Made by a program: the position numbers and the translations under genes | Shown: one piece after another, positions 10,714 to 21,287 of the stretch | Layout: every line of letters begins with the position of its first letter | How positions within the stretch are numbered: the stretch's first letter is position 1 | Source: Closterium sp. NIES-65 | Taxonomy: Eukaryota; Streptophyta; Zygnematophyceae; Desmidiales; Closteriaceae | Direction: 5' to 3' | DNA: 64,000 bases | NCBI GenBank assembly: GCA_948144175.1 | Contig: CANXME010002068.1 | Coordinates: forward strand, 2,170,001 to 2,234,000 | The notes under the pieces: generated by a model | Told to the model about the DNA's origin: nothing | Databases searched by the model: none | What the model saw: the letters and a program-made list of their open reading frames with translations, nothing else

Positions 10714-12063
10714 CTACATGCGGTCCGCCTCAAGCTCACCTAGCATTTCGCGGGCGGTCAACCACAAGCAGCGGACCACTGACGCGGTGACAACGTCAAC
10801 AGGAGTTCCGCGATCTCCTACAAGCGTCTTCAGATCCAGGGCCCTCTCAGCCAGCAGGGTGGCTGAGACTACTCCCGGCAAGGGCGCAACCTGCAGTGGC
10901 GATACGAACGCGAATAGTGTTGACGCCGCCGCGTGACACCTTGCTCGCGGCATCTGAGAGAACATGCTCGGTGGGGTCAACGACATGGAGCCGTGAGACT
11001 CCACAAGAACCACCTCAAGACTCTGCAGGCACTCCGCGATCGACCACAAATGCGCCAGGGTCGCCATGGGCACTTCTTTCTTTGCCGGCGGCATTGCAGT
11101 TTGGCGAGCTCGACGCGCCGACACCACATAATCGCGCGGAGGTGGAGCGGGACGTGGAGGAACGTACGGGGCCCACGGATCCCCGCCACCCACTCCCACG
11201 AAACCTGCCCCCGCAGGCAGAGGACTACGGGGACGCACAAGAGACCCCACCGGGTTGTGCGGCAAGAGCGCAGCGAGGGGAGCGACTGGAGCTGCTGGGC
11301 GCGCGACCTGCGATGATGACTCCGCCTTCGAACGGTGGAGTGCCTTCTCCACTCCATCCAACCTCTGCTGAAGACGCTCCATTGCGGATGGCGCCATACG
11401 CGCCGCTCCGCCACGGCCATAGCCGCCCTGCCGCCCATGTCGCGCACGGCCGCTCACATTTGAGCGCGCAGGCGATGGACGGCGGGACGAGACGAGCTGG
11501 TGCGGGCGCTCAGGAGATCGTCCCCCGCGACGAGGGGAGTAAAGTCGCCACCGCTTTTGCTGCTGCGGCGAACGCGGGGAGAGGGAGCGATGGTGCGAGG
11601 CGTGATGCTCAGGAGAATGCTGGCGTGACGATTAGCGAGCAGGGGATCGGTGACGACGCCTCCAGCGATCTCGGGACGAGCTTCGCGACGCCACGCGGCG
11701 TGGCGATCGCGACCGGTGGGGCGATAGCGGCGGGGGAGGCGTGCAGGACATATCTCGACGATCATCACGACGACTCGCCCGCCCCTCATGGTGTGTTACT
11801 GACGAGCGGCGCCAAGGCGATCGCCCCCGGTGCGCCACAGCCTCTTCGTCGGAGCGCATGCCGGGCCCCTTGCGTGCCAGTTCCTTCCGTGGCGAGGTTC
11901 GCACCAGCTCGCATCGATGCTCCTCGAAGCGGCGGCGGACCTGTTCTGCCGCCTTCAACGGGGCCATAGGGACACTCGCCGCAGGTCGCGACGGAGGAAG
12001 CGCACGGGGAGCAGGATCGCTCTCCGCGGTACGTTCATGGACCGGAGCGGCGGGCAGATCCAT
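10714..12063 (-). pseudogene. antisense ORF of LINE copy 3, one frameshift
   Basis: This is the minus-strand counterpart of the 406-aa ORF in copy 2. It starts at ATG 12063 (MDLPAAP) and has a basic SR-rich stretch (PHRSRSPRRVASRSSSRDRW). It shifts frame once near 11630, then continues with more RS/RG-rich sequence, GRQGGYGRGG and a helix of the MERLQQRLDGVEKAL type. The C-terminal helical domain is 10714 to about 11060 and ends LGELEADRM. That domain aligns with copy 2 over its whole length, with matching AE-x-L, PP-x2-F-x3-PR, AA-x2-L and VVR-x-LW elements and the same last residues. Domain order is also the same. Retention on the antisense strand of two diverged families is the main evidence that this ORF is real. 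Function is unknown; a nucleic-acid-binding role is inferred. Confidence 0.6.
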
Positions 12064-12197
12064 CAAGCCGACAGACAGATGCTGCACGAGGCGCGGACGG
12101 ATGACTTCCCGCAGTCGGCCCTGCGGGACGAGAGGGGAGCGCGGCTGTCGGCGGGGGACCAGAAAACGTCTACCAGCGGGCGGGCAGACTGGCTTTA
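12064..12197. promoter_or_regulatory. 134-bp divergent gap in LINE copy 3
   Basis: This interval lies between the antisense ATG (12063) and the sense ATG (12198). It is GC-rich and has no clear TATA box. Its position matches the 68-bp gap of copy 2, so the head-to-head arrangement is shared by two diverged families. Confidence 0.35.
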
Positions 12198-15175
12198 ATG
12201 AATCTCGATGAGGATACTGATAGCAACACCTCGGATGTTAGCTTTGTACCCACTGTATCCACGGACTCGACCTCGAGCTCAGAGTCTGTGGATGAAGCGG
12301 AGCTTCGGACTCCTGCTTGGGCAGATAGGGCAACGACCGCTAACACTGGTAGGAGACCCGGGAGGAGGGGTCCAACAACACCAACTCGCGCCGCATCGGG
12401 AATTGCTGCCACGCCACCACACCCAACCACAACTTCCCACATTTAGACCCCTGCGCAAACCGCCCCTCCATCTGCACCTGCACCTGGCCGTAACCCCATT
12501 TCAACCCAACCCCTCGAGGAAAAATCACCTGAAACCCTAGCATTGGACGATCCCCTATTTGCAGCAGTGGAAGTGTGGGACTTAGCGACACTTCGCGACA
12601 GTCGCCACGCCTCCCTCTCTCGCCACCTCCCCCACGACCAACGAAAGCTCCTCGCCACGGCCATGTTAGTGCCACTGCTGCGCCTGGCGAAGGATCCCGA
12701 CTCTTACCCAGCCTGGGTGCTGCTCCTCTTCCTCCCGCGCCTTACCCTTCGCCAACTGTCGCCGAGAAAACGCGACTGGCCCACTGTCACGGCTCGACTC
12801 ACCCAATTCCTGTCAGGCGAATGGGACAAGCTGTACCTGAACACTGTGGCCTCCCTGTCGTGGCCAGAGCCACCCAGACACCAGCCTGATGACGTCGTCG
12901 TCATCGCTCGTGCTGAGGGGCTAGCGAGACGTGGCTGCCTGCGGCGTGCGGTATTGGCTCTCGATGCCACTCCGGTCTGCACTCCGTCTCCAGCCGTGCT
13001 GGAGTCACTGCGCGCCAAGCACCCACGAGCTCCCTCCTCTCAACTGAACCGGACATACCCAGCACCAGACCCACCACTGACCGCTCCCTTCGAAATTTTC
13101 TCCAAGGTGTTGGGACGCTGTGAGATGGCTGTTGGGGCAGGCCCCTCTGGGACAACATTCGAACACTTACGGGACTCAGTGCTGATCAACGCCTCGGTGG
13201 GAAAGCACCTGCATGCACTCGTGAACACCATCCTAACGGGGAAATTACCGCCCGCCGTAGGAGAACTCCTCACTGCTTCCCGCTTACTAGCACTTACCAC
13301 ACCAGACAGGGGGACGTGGCCAATCGCTGTTGGCGAGTGCCTCTTACGCCTCGCCGCTAAGACGGCCCTTGCCCTGACAGCTAATGACGCGCAGAAATTC
13401 TTTCTTCCCTACCAGTTTGGAGTAGCAGTCCCGGGCGGAGCGGAGGCAATCATTCACATCTCCCGCACTTACCTCACCGTGAATCTGAGCGCTCTGGTCC
13501 TGCAAGTAGACATAGCAAACGCTTTCAATAGCGTTGACCCGGCGGCAATCGTAGCATCCCTCATTGGTTCCTCGCTAGCCTCCCTACTGCCCCTGGTGAA
13601 GTTTACCTACAGCCATCCATCTGCGCTGCGCCTCGACGCCGGCTTCTCACACACACCTCTCTCGAGTGAAACCAGGGTGAGGCAGGGGGACCCCCTCGGC
13701 CCACTCCTTTTTGCTGCAGCCATGCATCCAGCGCTCAAACAAACAGCCCTGGCGTACCCGTTCGTAGTCTGCCTCGCTTACGCGGACGATGTGACCTTTC
13801 TGGGAGAGGCGGCGGAATGTGCAGCCGCTTTCAATGACTTCATCACCAACCTCACTGGGATCGGGCTGCTCCACAATCCCTCCAAATGCGCGGCATGGTC
13901 TCACACAGGGCAGCAGCCGGCATCACTACCCCGTGGCTTGCCCTTCAGTGACGGTGGTGTGAAGGTGCTGGGCAGCTTCATTGGTGGTACCGACGCCACG
14001 GCCTCCTTCCTTCGCAACAACCTCGACGCAATGGGTAGCCCGCTACGCCTGATAGCTCAAATGGACCCGCAGCTAGCCTCCCTCCTGCTTACCCGCTGCA
14101 TTTCGCGCCGCGTCTGTTACGTAGCCTGCACAACTCCACTGTCAGCCCTGCCAATAGAGGAGTGGTCGGACTGGGGAAAGCGGTTGTTTGACACCTCCGC
14201 CTGTGGAATACGCCAGCCGAGGGGTGAAGCAGAGATTGCACGTGCCTGGGCACAAGCATCTCTCCCGGTCTCCCTTGGAGGCCTTGGCCTGGCGGACCCA
14301 TCGGTGGAGGGGCGTGTCGGATTCCTCGCTAGTTACACACAGGCCAGCCACCTACTCACCTCCCTCGATGAGGCATCAGTTGGAGCCCTGGCAGAGACAC
14401 GGGCTCAGATGGTAGGGCCCCTACAGAACACAGCACCCCTCTTTGATTGGCTTGAGAGGTGTGAGGAGGCGCTGCCAGCTGAGGGGAAGGAGCTGTTACA
14501 AAGCGAACGGGCTGAACCCAAAGGCATAAACCTGCAGCACGGGCTCACCACATTGGTTCAGGGGTTATGGTACGCTGAGCAGGCTCGAGACACGCGCAGG
14601 ATGCAGCTCAATCCCCTCAGCGGCCACACCCAGCGGATGCTCTCCTTATCTGGCTACGGGGCAGGGGACTGGCTGCACGCGGTCCCCTTCAACTCATCAC
14701 TCCGCCTTGCCCCAGCCCACTTCGCCCACGGGCTGCAGTTTCGGATGGGTCTGCCATCCTCCGCCCCTGGTGCCTGCGATTGCCGCATGGAGGTGGCAAT
14801 TGCAGATAGGAGGTTGCCCAACCACCTGCTCTGCTGCGACACAGAGGGGGGACAAACTAATACTCACAACAAACTTCGGGTTGAGTGCGTGCGCATGGCG
14901 GAAGACGCAAGCTTCATGACCCATAGCGAAACAACCGCGTTCTGCCCGGTCACCAGAAAGAAGGCAGACATTGCCATACGGGACCACTCCTCCGGGGCAG
15001 TTTGGATCGGGGACGTGACAATCACAGACCCCATTAGTACTTGAGACCCCAACGCGATCAAGGGAAGAGGCTGGGCGGCACGGGAAGCAGCAGACAAGAA
15101 AATATCTGACTACGAGGGCTCCACGGCCTCATGGGTTGGATTCTTCCCCCTCGCCGTTGAGACTTACGGATGTCT
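12198..15175 (+). pseudogene. LINE copy 3 ORF: reverse transcriptase and endonuclease, broken
   Basis: The ORF starts at ATG 12198 (MNLDEDTDSNTSD, acidic as in copy 2). It has an in-frame TAG at 12444-12446 and a TGA at 15042-15044 where copy 2 has an Arg codon (CGA to TGA). After that it reads on (DPNAIKGRGWAAREAADKK) until it is cut at about 15175. RT motifs are present: GPSGTTFEHL, motif A DIANAFNS, motif B RQGDPLGPLLFA, YADD at about 13780, and LLHNPSKC. The knuckle CDC...NHLLCC and endonuclease AD-x14-DVTITDP follow. In RT motif 2 it reads TWPIAVGE where the other copies have ARPIAIGE. The protein is homologous to copies 1 and 2 along its full length but clearly a different family. Confidence 0.85.
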
Positions 15176-15830
15176 GTACCTGATGACCTGTACTCGCTCT
15201 TAGCGTCATGGCACCCTTTGTCGCACCTGGGAGACACCGACCTTCCCACTGGTTGGCTGCTAAGAGGGTGCTGAAGTATGTGGCGAGCACATCAGACATG
15301 TGACTTGTCCTTGGAAAGAAGCAGCCAGTACACTCACAGGTTTCTTACACTCGTCGTACGCGGACTGTGGCCAGGCGTACAGGTCTACATAGGGTTACTG
15401 CTTCAGCCTTGGGACCGGAGCCGTTTCGTTGAGGTCGACTCATGCGTCCTCCGTTGCTAGCTCCAGCTATGAGGCTGAGGTGTACGCTGCGGCCATGGCC
15501 GCCCACGAGCTTCGGTGGCTACCTTCACTCCTCACCGGCCTTGATGAGCGGCCTTGCTCCCCCCCTGTCTTGTTTGTCGACACAAACTGATGTCCTGTTG
15601 TGCGAGAAGCCCCGACTAGTTGGGAAGGCGAAGCGTATCTAGCTTCGTTACTTACTTTTGCACAAATTGTAGCCGCGTGGACAGACCCGTATGGTACGTG
15701 TGGCATCTGAGGCCAACACTGCATATGTCTTCACCAAGGCGTTGCCGCCTTCTAACCACCAGCGTTACTACACCCAGTTGGGCCTTGTGCCTGCCAGTGC
15801 TCACTTGCTTACGTACGGATGCCTGTCTTG
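15176..15830 (+). pseudogene. decayed copia RNase H fragment (element A)
   Basis: The sequence starts with YLMTCTRS and continues through remnants of the copia RNase H domain: YCFSLGTGAV, SYEAEVYAAAMAAHELRWLPSL, PVLFVDTN and a degraded ANTAYVFTKALPP C-terminus. It has many stops and at least two frameshifts. It replaces the 3' end of LINE copy 3. In intact copia elements this domain degrades the RNA template and carries the D-E-D catalytic residues; here the reading is lost. Confidence 0.75.
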
Positions 15831-16102
15831 CTTGTCTTGTACTCTTACATCTCCTATTTTTGCTATACTCTTGCATGTGGACTGGCCTTGTCACCTCTTG
15901 CTTATTCTCGGATTGTGTGGTGATCTTGAGATCCTCCATGAGATTTGTTTTGTTCTTGTGGACTGGTCTTGTGAACATTGCTTGTTGTTGCTGACTGGCC
16001 ATGTGACCCTTGCTTGCTCTCAGACCGTATGGTGACTTTGTGATCCACCCTGAGATATGTGTTGCTTTCCACGGGATTGCCGTCACCTAGACTATGGGGT
16101 TG
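15831..16102 (+). other. 3' untranslated tail of copia element A
   Basis: This T-rich non-coding sequence contains the phrases GACTGGCCTTGT and GTGGTGATCTTGAGATCC, which recur in the tails of all short-LTR copia elements in the window. It ends in ACTATGGGGTTG, a polypurine-tract-like stretch next to the LTR at 16103. Confidence 0.65.
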
Positions 16103-16253
16103 TGTCAAACTATGATTGCTATGGTTTGTTAGTTTAGTCTATGTGTTACACCGAGTTCTGCTGTAGAGGGTACGTCCCCCTTTAGGGTTTGCTATATGAT
16201 TTCTCGTTATGCTTGTTTTTCTAGTCATTCATTCTCCCATTCCTAGTTCAACA
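16103..16253 (+). repeat. 3' LTR of copia element A, 151 bp
   Basis: It starts TGTCAAACTATG and ends TAGTTCAACA. It follows a polypurine-like ATGGGGTTG and shares the GAGGGTAC and TAGGGTT core of the other short LTRs in the window. The matching 5' LTR is absent because the element is truncated at 15175. Confidence 0.7.
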
Positions 16254-17093
16254 GGAATCAATGGTCCTACCCAACGTGATACCATGTCAACAACATAAAA
16301 AGCGACCAGAAGGTGGCATATGGCCTACAGGGGAGTACAAGTAGCAACCCATATCCTCTAGACCAGGGCCAAATATTGGTTTCGGGGCACCCTGCCATAT
16401 CAGGGTCCCCCTGGCCCCTTTGCCTGACAGTCAGGGTGAAAAAAAAATTGCCCAGTGCTAATCAGTGTGTTTTGGCCAGTATTCTGTCTTTGTAAGGGTA
16501 TTTATGGAACCACCTTGAATGCAAGAGCAAAATCCAAATGCCACTACCTCATACTTGTGGTGTGGTGTGTTGAGTTGACAGTGCGAAAGTGACTGCAGGG
16601 GCCAGTTTTGTAACCAATCTCGGTCGAGTGGCCACACGGGCCCTGTTGCACAGAAACGACACGAAGGAAGTCTGTTTCTGTGCATTTCAAAAAGTACCCT
16701 GACTCGTCAGGGGAAAACTCGGGGAGGCCTGATTTTGAAACTGTATTTCAAAAACTACATTTTTACAGTCAGGGTCGTTTGGCAAATACACGTACTATAT
16801 CAGGGCAATCCTGGAAAAGCGGCCCATAGCAAGGGTAGAAAGGGTAAAACACCCTTGAATTTTGGGCCTTGCTCTAGACCCAACCTAGCCTAGCAATCTA
16901 CACGTACAAAATGTATAACTGCACATTGATAGCTTAACCACGAAATGGAGTAAGGTATATTAGAATCTTTTCCGCGTACAACAAAGTACACGCCCACTAT
17001 AACTATTTCCATCTTGATACCTCCTCGCGATATTCGCTTCGACCAGTATTCGCGCAATTGTGCATAAGCCACAAGCTTTGGCTGGTAACACAC
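16254..17093. other. unassigned non-coding stretch
   Basis: About 840 bp, AT-richer than the surroundings. It contains several CAGGGTC / GACCCTG-like words (near 16390-16440, 16700 and 16770-16810), but I could not resolve terminal inverted repeats or a coding frame. I recognise nothing here. It may be old flanking DNA or a decayed non-autonomous element. Confidence 0.5.
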
Positions 17094-17219
17094 TGTCAAA
17101 CTCATATGCTATAGTCTGTATAGGCTGTAGTGGGGTAGACAATATGGGGTACAACACTTTTAGGTTTTCCTACTTGTACCCACCTGCTTGCTAGTTCATT
17201 CATTCCTCATTTCTTCACA
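17094..17219 (+). repeat. 5' LTR of element D, 126 bp
   Basis: TGTCAAACTCATATG... to ...CATTTCTTCACA. It carries the inverted repeat GGGTACAA / TTGTACCC. The same LTR family occurs as a solo LTR at 20458-20583 and as the minus-strand LTR at 53162-53287. Confidence 0.88.
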
Positions 17220-17248
17220 TGGTATAGAGCAGGTTCCCTAGTGGGAAC
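17220..17248 (+). promoter_or_regulatory. primer binding site and adjacent hairpin, element D
   Basis: TGGTATAGAGC directly abuts the LTR. It resembles the plant copia PBS TGGTATCAGAGC (initiator-Met tRNA) with one base missing. A GTTCCC-TAGT-GGGAAC hairpin follows at 17233-17248. Confidence 0.75.
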
Positions 17249-17979
17249 TTTTCCTAGGGCCCACCACTGAAAATCGAGTTTTCTTTATTTTTTTTCCTGC
17301 CCTGAGATTGAGTCACCCTTGACCGAGGCGCACCCTGTGTGCCGCCCTCCCCTTAGCAACCCGCCGCGCCGCCCTTAGCGCCCCCCCCCCTCTCATGGCC
17401 CCTCGCGAACCCGTCGCTGCCCCCTAGCGGCCCGTCGCGCCGCCCTGAGCGGCCCGTCGCGCCGCCCTCAGTGGCCCCACCTCCACGGCCCCGTCGCCGC
17501 CCTCTCGCGGCCCTGTCGCCGCCGTTCGCGACCCCTCCGCCGCCCATAGCGGCCGCGTCGCCGCCCTCTCGCGGCCCCAGTGCCGCCCTCTCGCGGCCGC
17601 GTGGCCGCCCTCTCACGGCCTCAGTGCCGCCCTCTTGCGGCCTCGTCGCCGCCCTTAGTGGCCCCGTCGCCGCCCCTTGCGGCCCCGTCGCCGCCCTTTT
17701 CGGCCCCTCCCCGGCCCCTTCACCGCCAAGCCGCCGTGCCGCCAAGCAGCCGAACCGCCGAGCCGTGAAACCGCCGAGCCGCCGAGCCGCCAAGCAGCCG
17801 AGCCGCCGAGCAGCCAAGCCGCCAAGGCCGCCGTCGAGCCGCCACTACCGAGCCACCGTCGAGCCGCTACTGCCACCGCCAAGCCGCTGCCACCGCGGTT
17901 GCAGCCCTATTCCTACCGGCGCGCCCCGGCCCTACCCACCCGGACTGGTGAGAGCACTCCCTGCTAGATCACTGCTGTC
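17249..17979 (+). other. GC-rich leader of element D with short tandem repeats
   Basis: This untranslated leader is built from CCGTCGCCGCCCTCTCGCGG-like units and, from about 17740, CCGCCGAG repeats. Open frames in it on both strands are a product of the repeats. It ends GTGAGAGCACTCCCTGC shortly before the gag ATG. Confidence 0.75.
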
Positions 17980-20900
17980 ATGGCTACCCCTAGTGTCCTT
18001 ACCTTTGATGCTGAGGGTCGTGCTGTTGACTTCGAGGTCTGGGTCGATGACCTACAGCTCTTCCTACAGTGCGATAGGGCAGACGGACTCTCCTTATTCG
18101 ATCTCACCTCTGGTGCCTCTCCTGCCCCGCCTGCTGATGCTGACAGCACTGTTCGCACACAGTGGGCCACACGCGATGCTACTGCCCGTCTTGCTGTGCG
18201 TCGCCACTTACCGACCGCTGAGCGTGCGCACTTTAGTCAGTACAAGAGTGCTAAGACCTTGTACAACGCTGTAGTTGCACGCTACTCTTCCCCTGCCACT
18301 GCAGCTCTTAGCCGCCTCATACTGCCGTACCTGTTCCCTGACCTTGCTGCCTTTCCCACAGTCGCTGACCTCATTACGCACCTTTGCACTAGTGACACTG
18401 GCTACCGCGTTGCACTTTCTGCTGAGTTCTGCGCCAAGAACCCTCCCCCCATGTACATCACCCTCTACTACATAGTCACCCGGCTCCCTGACTCCCTTTG
18501 CTTAGTCAGGGACCACTTCCTCTCAGTTTGCCCTACCACACTCACCGTTGACCTCCTCGAGGAGTGCCTCCTGGCAGCAGAGAAGAGCATAGGTGCAATA
18601 GGAGCCTCTCATGGTGACCCTCGTACCCCCGTCTTTGAGGGGTGTTCCCCCTCCCCCCTCTTGCCCTCTGTTGCTTCTGCTGCTGCGGCCGACCTCGTAG
18701 GCTTCGAGTCGGTCGGAGTTGCGTCCGCCTCTAGCGGGAGACGCTGCACCGGCAAGGGCAAGGGGGGCAAGGGCGCTGGAGGGACTGGCGGGGGCTTTGG
18801 AGGTGGCGGTGGAGGCAGTGGAGGAGTCGGGGGTGGTGGTGGGAGCGGTGGCGGGGGTGGAGGTGTCGGTGGCAGCAGTGGAGGCGGAGGAGGCGGCGGC
18901 GGTGGTGGTGGGAGCGGAGGCGGCGGAGGTGGCGGAGGCGGCGGCGGCAGCAGTGGAGCTGGTCGCGGCTCTGTGCAGAGGAGTGGCTCCGATGGTGGTT
19001 CGCGCCAATTGCAGCAGCGCACTCGTGAGACCCCGTACCCCCAGTAGCTTCGTGAGTTGTACGCTGCGCGTCAGTGAGGTGGGGGTACTGGTTCCTATAC
19101 CTACGTCCTCCGTACCGGCAACCGCGCTGGTGAGCAGTACGGGGGCTCGCACTCCACCCAGCGCTGCTTCGGCCGCCTGACGGACGCTTGGCGTCACCAG
19201 TTTCCTGACACCACTGAGATTCCTTGCTGCGGAGAGCTGTCTAGGGCGGGGGTTGCTATCTTTGATCTTGACTTTGATGCTATACTTGCTGCCATGTATG
19301 CTGTGTCTACTAGTGATAAGGGCGACTGCTACTTGTATGTTCCACCTGACCCGGGCGTTGGGACTCCTGCTCTAGGTGCTGGTGAGGCTGCTGCTCTAGG
19401 TGCTGGTGAGGCTACTGCTCTTGGTGCTAGTAAGTCTGCTGGCCCAGGTGCTGGTGAGTCTGCTCTCTCAGGTACCACGTCGACTCAGGCCTCCCACACC
19501 TTCACCCTTGACTCGGGTGCTTCCCATTCCTTCTTTCGAGACCGCACCACACTCACGCCGCTTAGTCGGCCAGTGGCGGTCTCCTTGGCAGACCCCTCCG
19601 GGGGTCCTGTCCTTGCCCACTTCTCCACTGTCTTATCGTGTCCGGCGGCCCCCTCTGGCACCCTGTCAGGTCTTTACCTCCCCTCGTTCTCTAAGAACTT
19701 GGTGAGTGGTGCAGATCTACAGGATGGGGGGGTTCACCAGTTCACTCCTGCGAGTCAGCGAGTGACCCACTGCACGTGTGCTCGGACGGGCCGACACTTG
19801 GCCACGTTTACCCGTCGACTTGGGTCGAGCCTGTACACACTGACTACTGGTCCTCCTCAGTCTACTGCGTCTGGTCAGGTAGCTGCGTTGGGTCAGAGGT
19901 CTGCTGCGACGTCCTGGTCTGGTCCTGAGTCTGCCCCCTGCTTGTGTCGTCTCCTGTCTCACCAAACTCTCCTCTGGCACCACCGCCTTGGTCACCCCTC
20001 CCTGCCTCGTCTCCAAGGCATGGCCTCCCGTGTCCTTGTCTCTGGTCTCCCCCGGTCCCTCCCTCCCCTCCCTCCGGGGCCTGCCCCTACTTGCGTTCCC
20101 TGCGTCGAGGGGCGGCAACGTGCCGCCCCTCACTCCTCCGAGTTTCCTCCGACAGAGGCTCCGCTGCAGACTCTTCACATGGACGTGTGGGGCCCTGCCC
20201 GCGTCCGTGGCTAGGGTCACGAGCGTTACTTCCTGTTGGTAGTTGATGACAACTCGCGTTACACCACGGTGTTCCCCTTGCGCAGCAAGGGTGACGTCTC
20301 TGAGGTGTTGATCGACTGGATCCGCGCAGCCTGTCTCCAGCTCAGAGATAGTTTTGGCTCGGACTTTCCTGTTCTGCGTTTGCACTCTGATAGAGGCGGG
20401 GAGATTTCCTCTGCCCTTCTGAGAGCCTTCTGTCGTGCACAGGGCATCCACCAGACCTGTTAGAATGTTATTGTCTAGCTTGCAGTGGGGTACTCCATAG
20501 CGAGTAGAACCCAATTAGGGTTTCCTATATGTATGCCAACTGCTGCTAGTGCAACCCCCCTTCTTCATTCCTCATTTCTCACAACACCTTCACGCTTCTG
20601 GCCTCTCCACAACAAAATGGGATTGCTGAGCGCCGCATTGGCATAGTCATGGACGTCCCTCGTACGTCCATGATTCATGTGGCTGCTCCCCATTTTCTGT
20701 GGCCATTTGCGGTTCAGTACGCAGCGCATCAGATCAACCTTCAGCCTCGGGTCTCTTTGCCAGAGACCTCCCCCACCTTGCGGTGGACGGGGAAGGTTGG
20801 CGATGCGTATGCGTTTCGTGTCTGGGGATCTCGGGGGTTTGTCCGCGACTTGTCTGCGGACAAGCTGTCCCCCCGTGCGGTTCCCTGCGTCTTCCTTGGC

Positions 20901-21284
20901 TTCCCCCCTGACGCGCCTGGTTGGCAGTTTTACCACCCCACCTCACGCCGTCTTCTGTCCTCCCAGGACGTCACGTTTGACGAGTCGGTTCCTTATTACC
21001 GTCTCTTCCCCTACCGCACTGCACCCCTCCCCTTGCCGCCGCTTTTCCTTGCGCAAGGTCCCCCCCCGGTAGACCCCCTGCCCCCTCAGGGTCCTGCCAT
21101 GTCAGGTGTGTCCCAGGTAGACGCCGTCGAGCCTGTCGAGGTAGCTATTGACTCTGGTACTGCTAGGGGTGCTGAGCCTGGGGGTGCTGAGCTTGGGGGT
21201 ACGGAGCCTGGGGGTATGGAGCCTGGGTGTGTTGAGCCTGGGGGTGCGGAGCCCGGGAGAGGTGCTAGCGGTGGCTGGTGGTGA
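17980..21284 (+). pseudogene. copia gag-protease-integrase polyprotein of element D, broken
   Basis: Gag starts at ATG 17980 (MATPSVLTFDAEG) and has the LFDLTSG and FSQYKSAKTLY segments. It then runs into a long glycine-rich tract (about 18780-18960). TAG at 19045-19047 and TGA at 19075-19077 interrupt the segment that should read QQLREWYAQR. After a CFGRLTDAW motif the protease shows FTLDSGASHSFF. The integrase-preceding zinc domain has LLWHHRLGHPSL and CVPCVEGRQ. Another TAG at 20212-20214 replaces Gln before GHERYF. Integrase Asp residues (HMDVWGP, HSDRGGE) and PQQNGIAERR are visible on either side of the nested LTR. Gag and protease are in one frame here, as expected for copia polyproteins. 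The RT part is missing. Confidence 0.85.
20458..20583 (+). repeat. solo LTR nested in element D integrase
   Basis: TGTTAGAATGTTATTG... to ...CATTTCTCACA, 126 bp. It is flanked by AGACC on the left and ACACC on the right, a 5-bp target duplication with one mismatch. It arose by insertion followed by LTR-LTR recombination. Confidence 0.8.
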
Positions 21285-21287
21285 CAC

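Larger units (their letters stand above)
10468..15175 (+). mobile_element. LINE copy 3, diverged second family, 3' end lost
   Basis: This element has the same plan as copy 2 (5' leader, antisense ORF, divergent gap, RT-endonuclease ORF), but its protein sequence is clearly diverged and there is no tandem duplication. It starts right after a GA tract with CTTACTTAGCCTCT, as copy 2 does. The 3' end is missing: inside the codons for ETYGC, at about 15175, the sequence switches to a copia pol fragment. The LINE should have continued for roughly 300 bp more. Confidence 0.85.
17094..21287 (+). mobile_element. copia element D, degenerate, 3' truncated, with nested solo LTR
   Basis: 5' LTR 17094-17219, primer binding site at 17220, a GC-rich leader, gag from 17980, protease, integrase to about 21000, and part of the PGGAE spacer. 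The element is cut at about 21287, before reverse transcriptase. A solo LTR of the same 126-bp family sits in the integrase at 20458-20583. Removing that LTR plus one 5-bp target copy puts the upstream and downstream integrase back in the same frame, which supports the insertion model. Confidence 0.85.

Noticed and set aside
10896..11969. Plus-strand 357-codon ORF in the LINE copy 3 leader
   Set aside because: No similarity to the plus frame of copy 2, whereas the minus frame over the same DNA is conserved between the two families.
18609..19022. Minus-strand proline-rich ORF
   Set aside because: It is the complement of the glycine-rich gag tract of element D. The gag frame is supported by homology to B, D and H.
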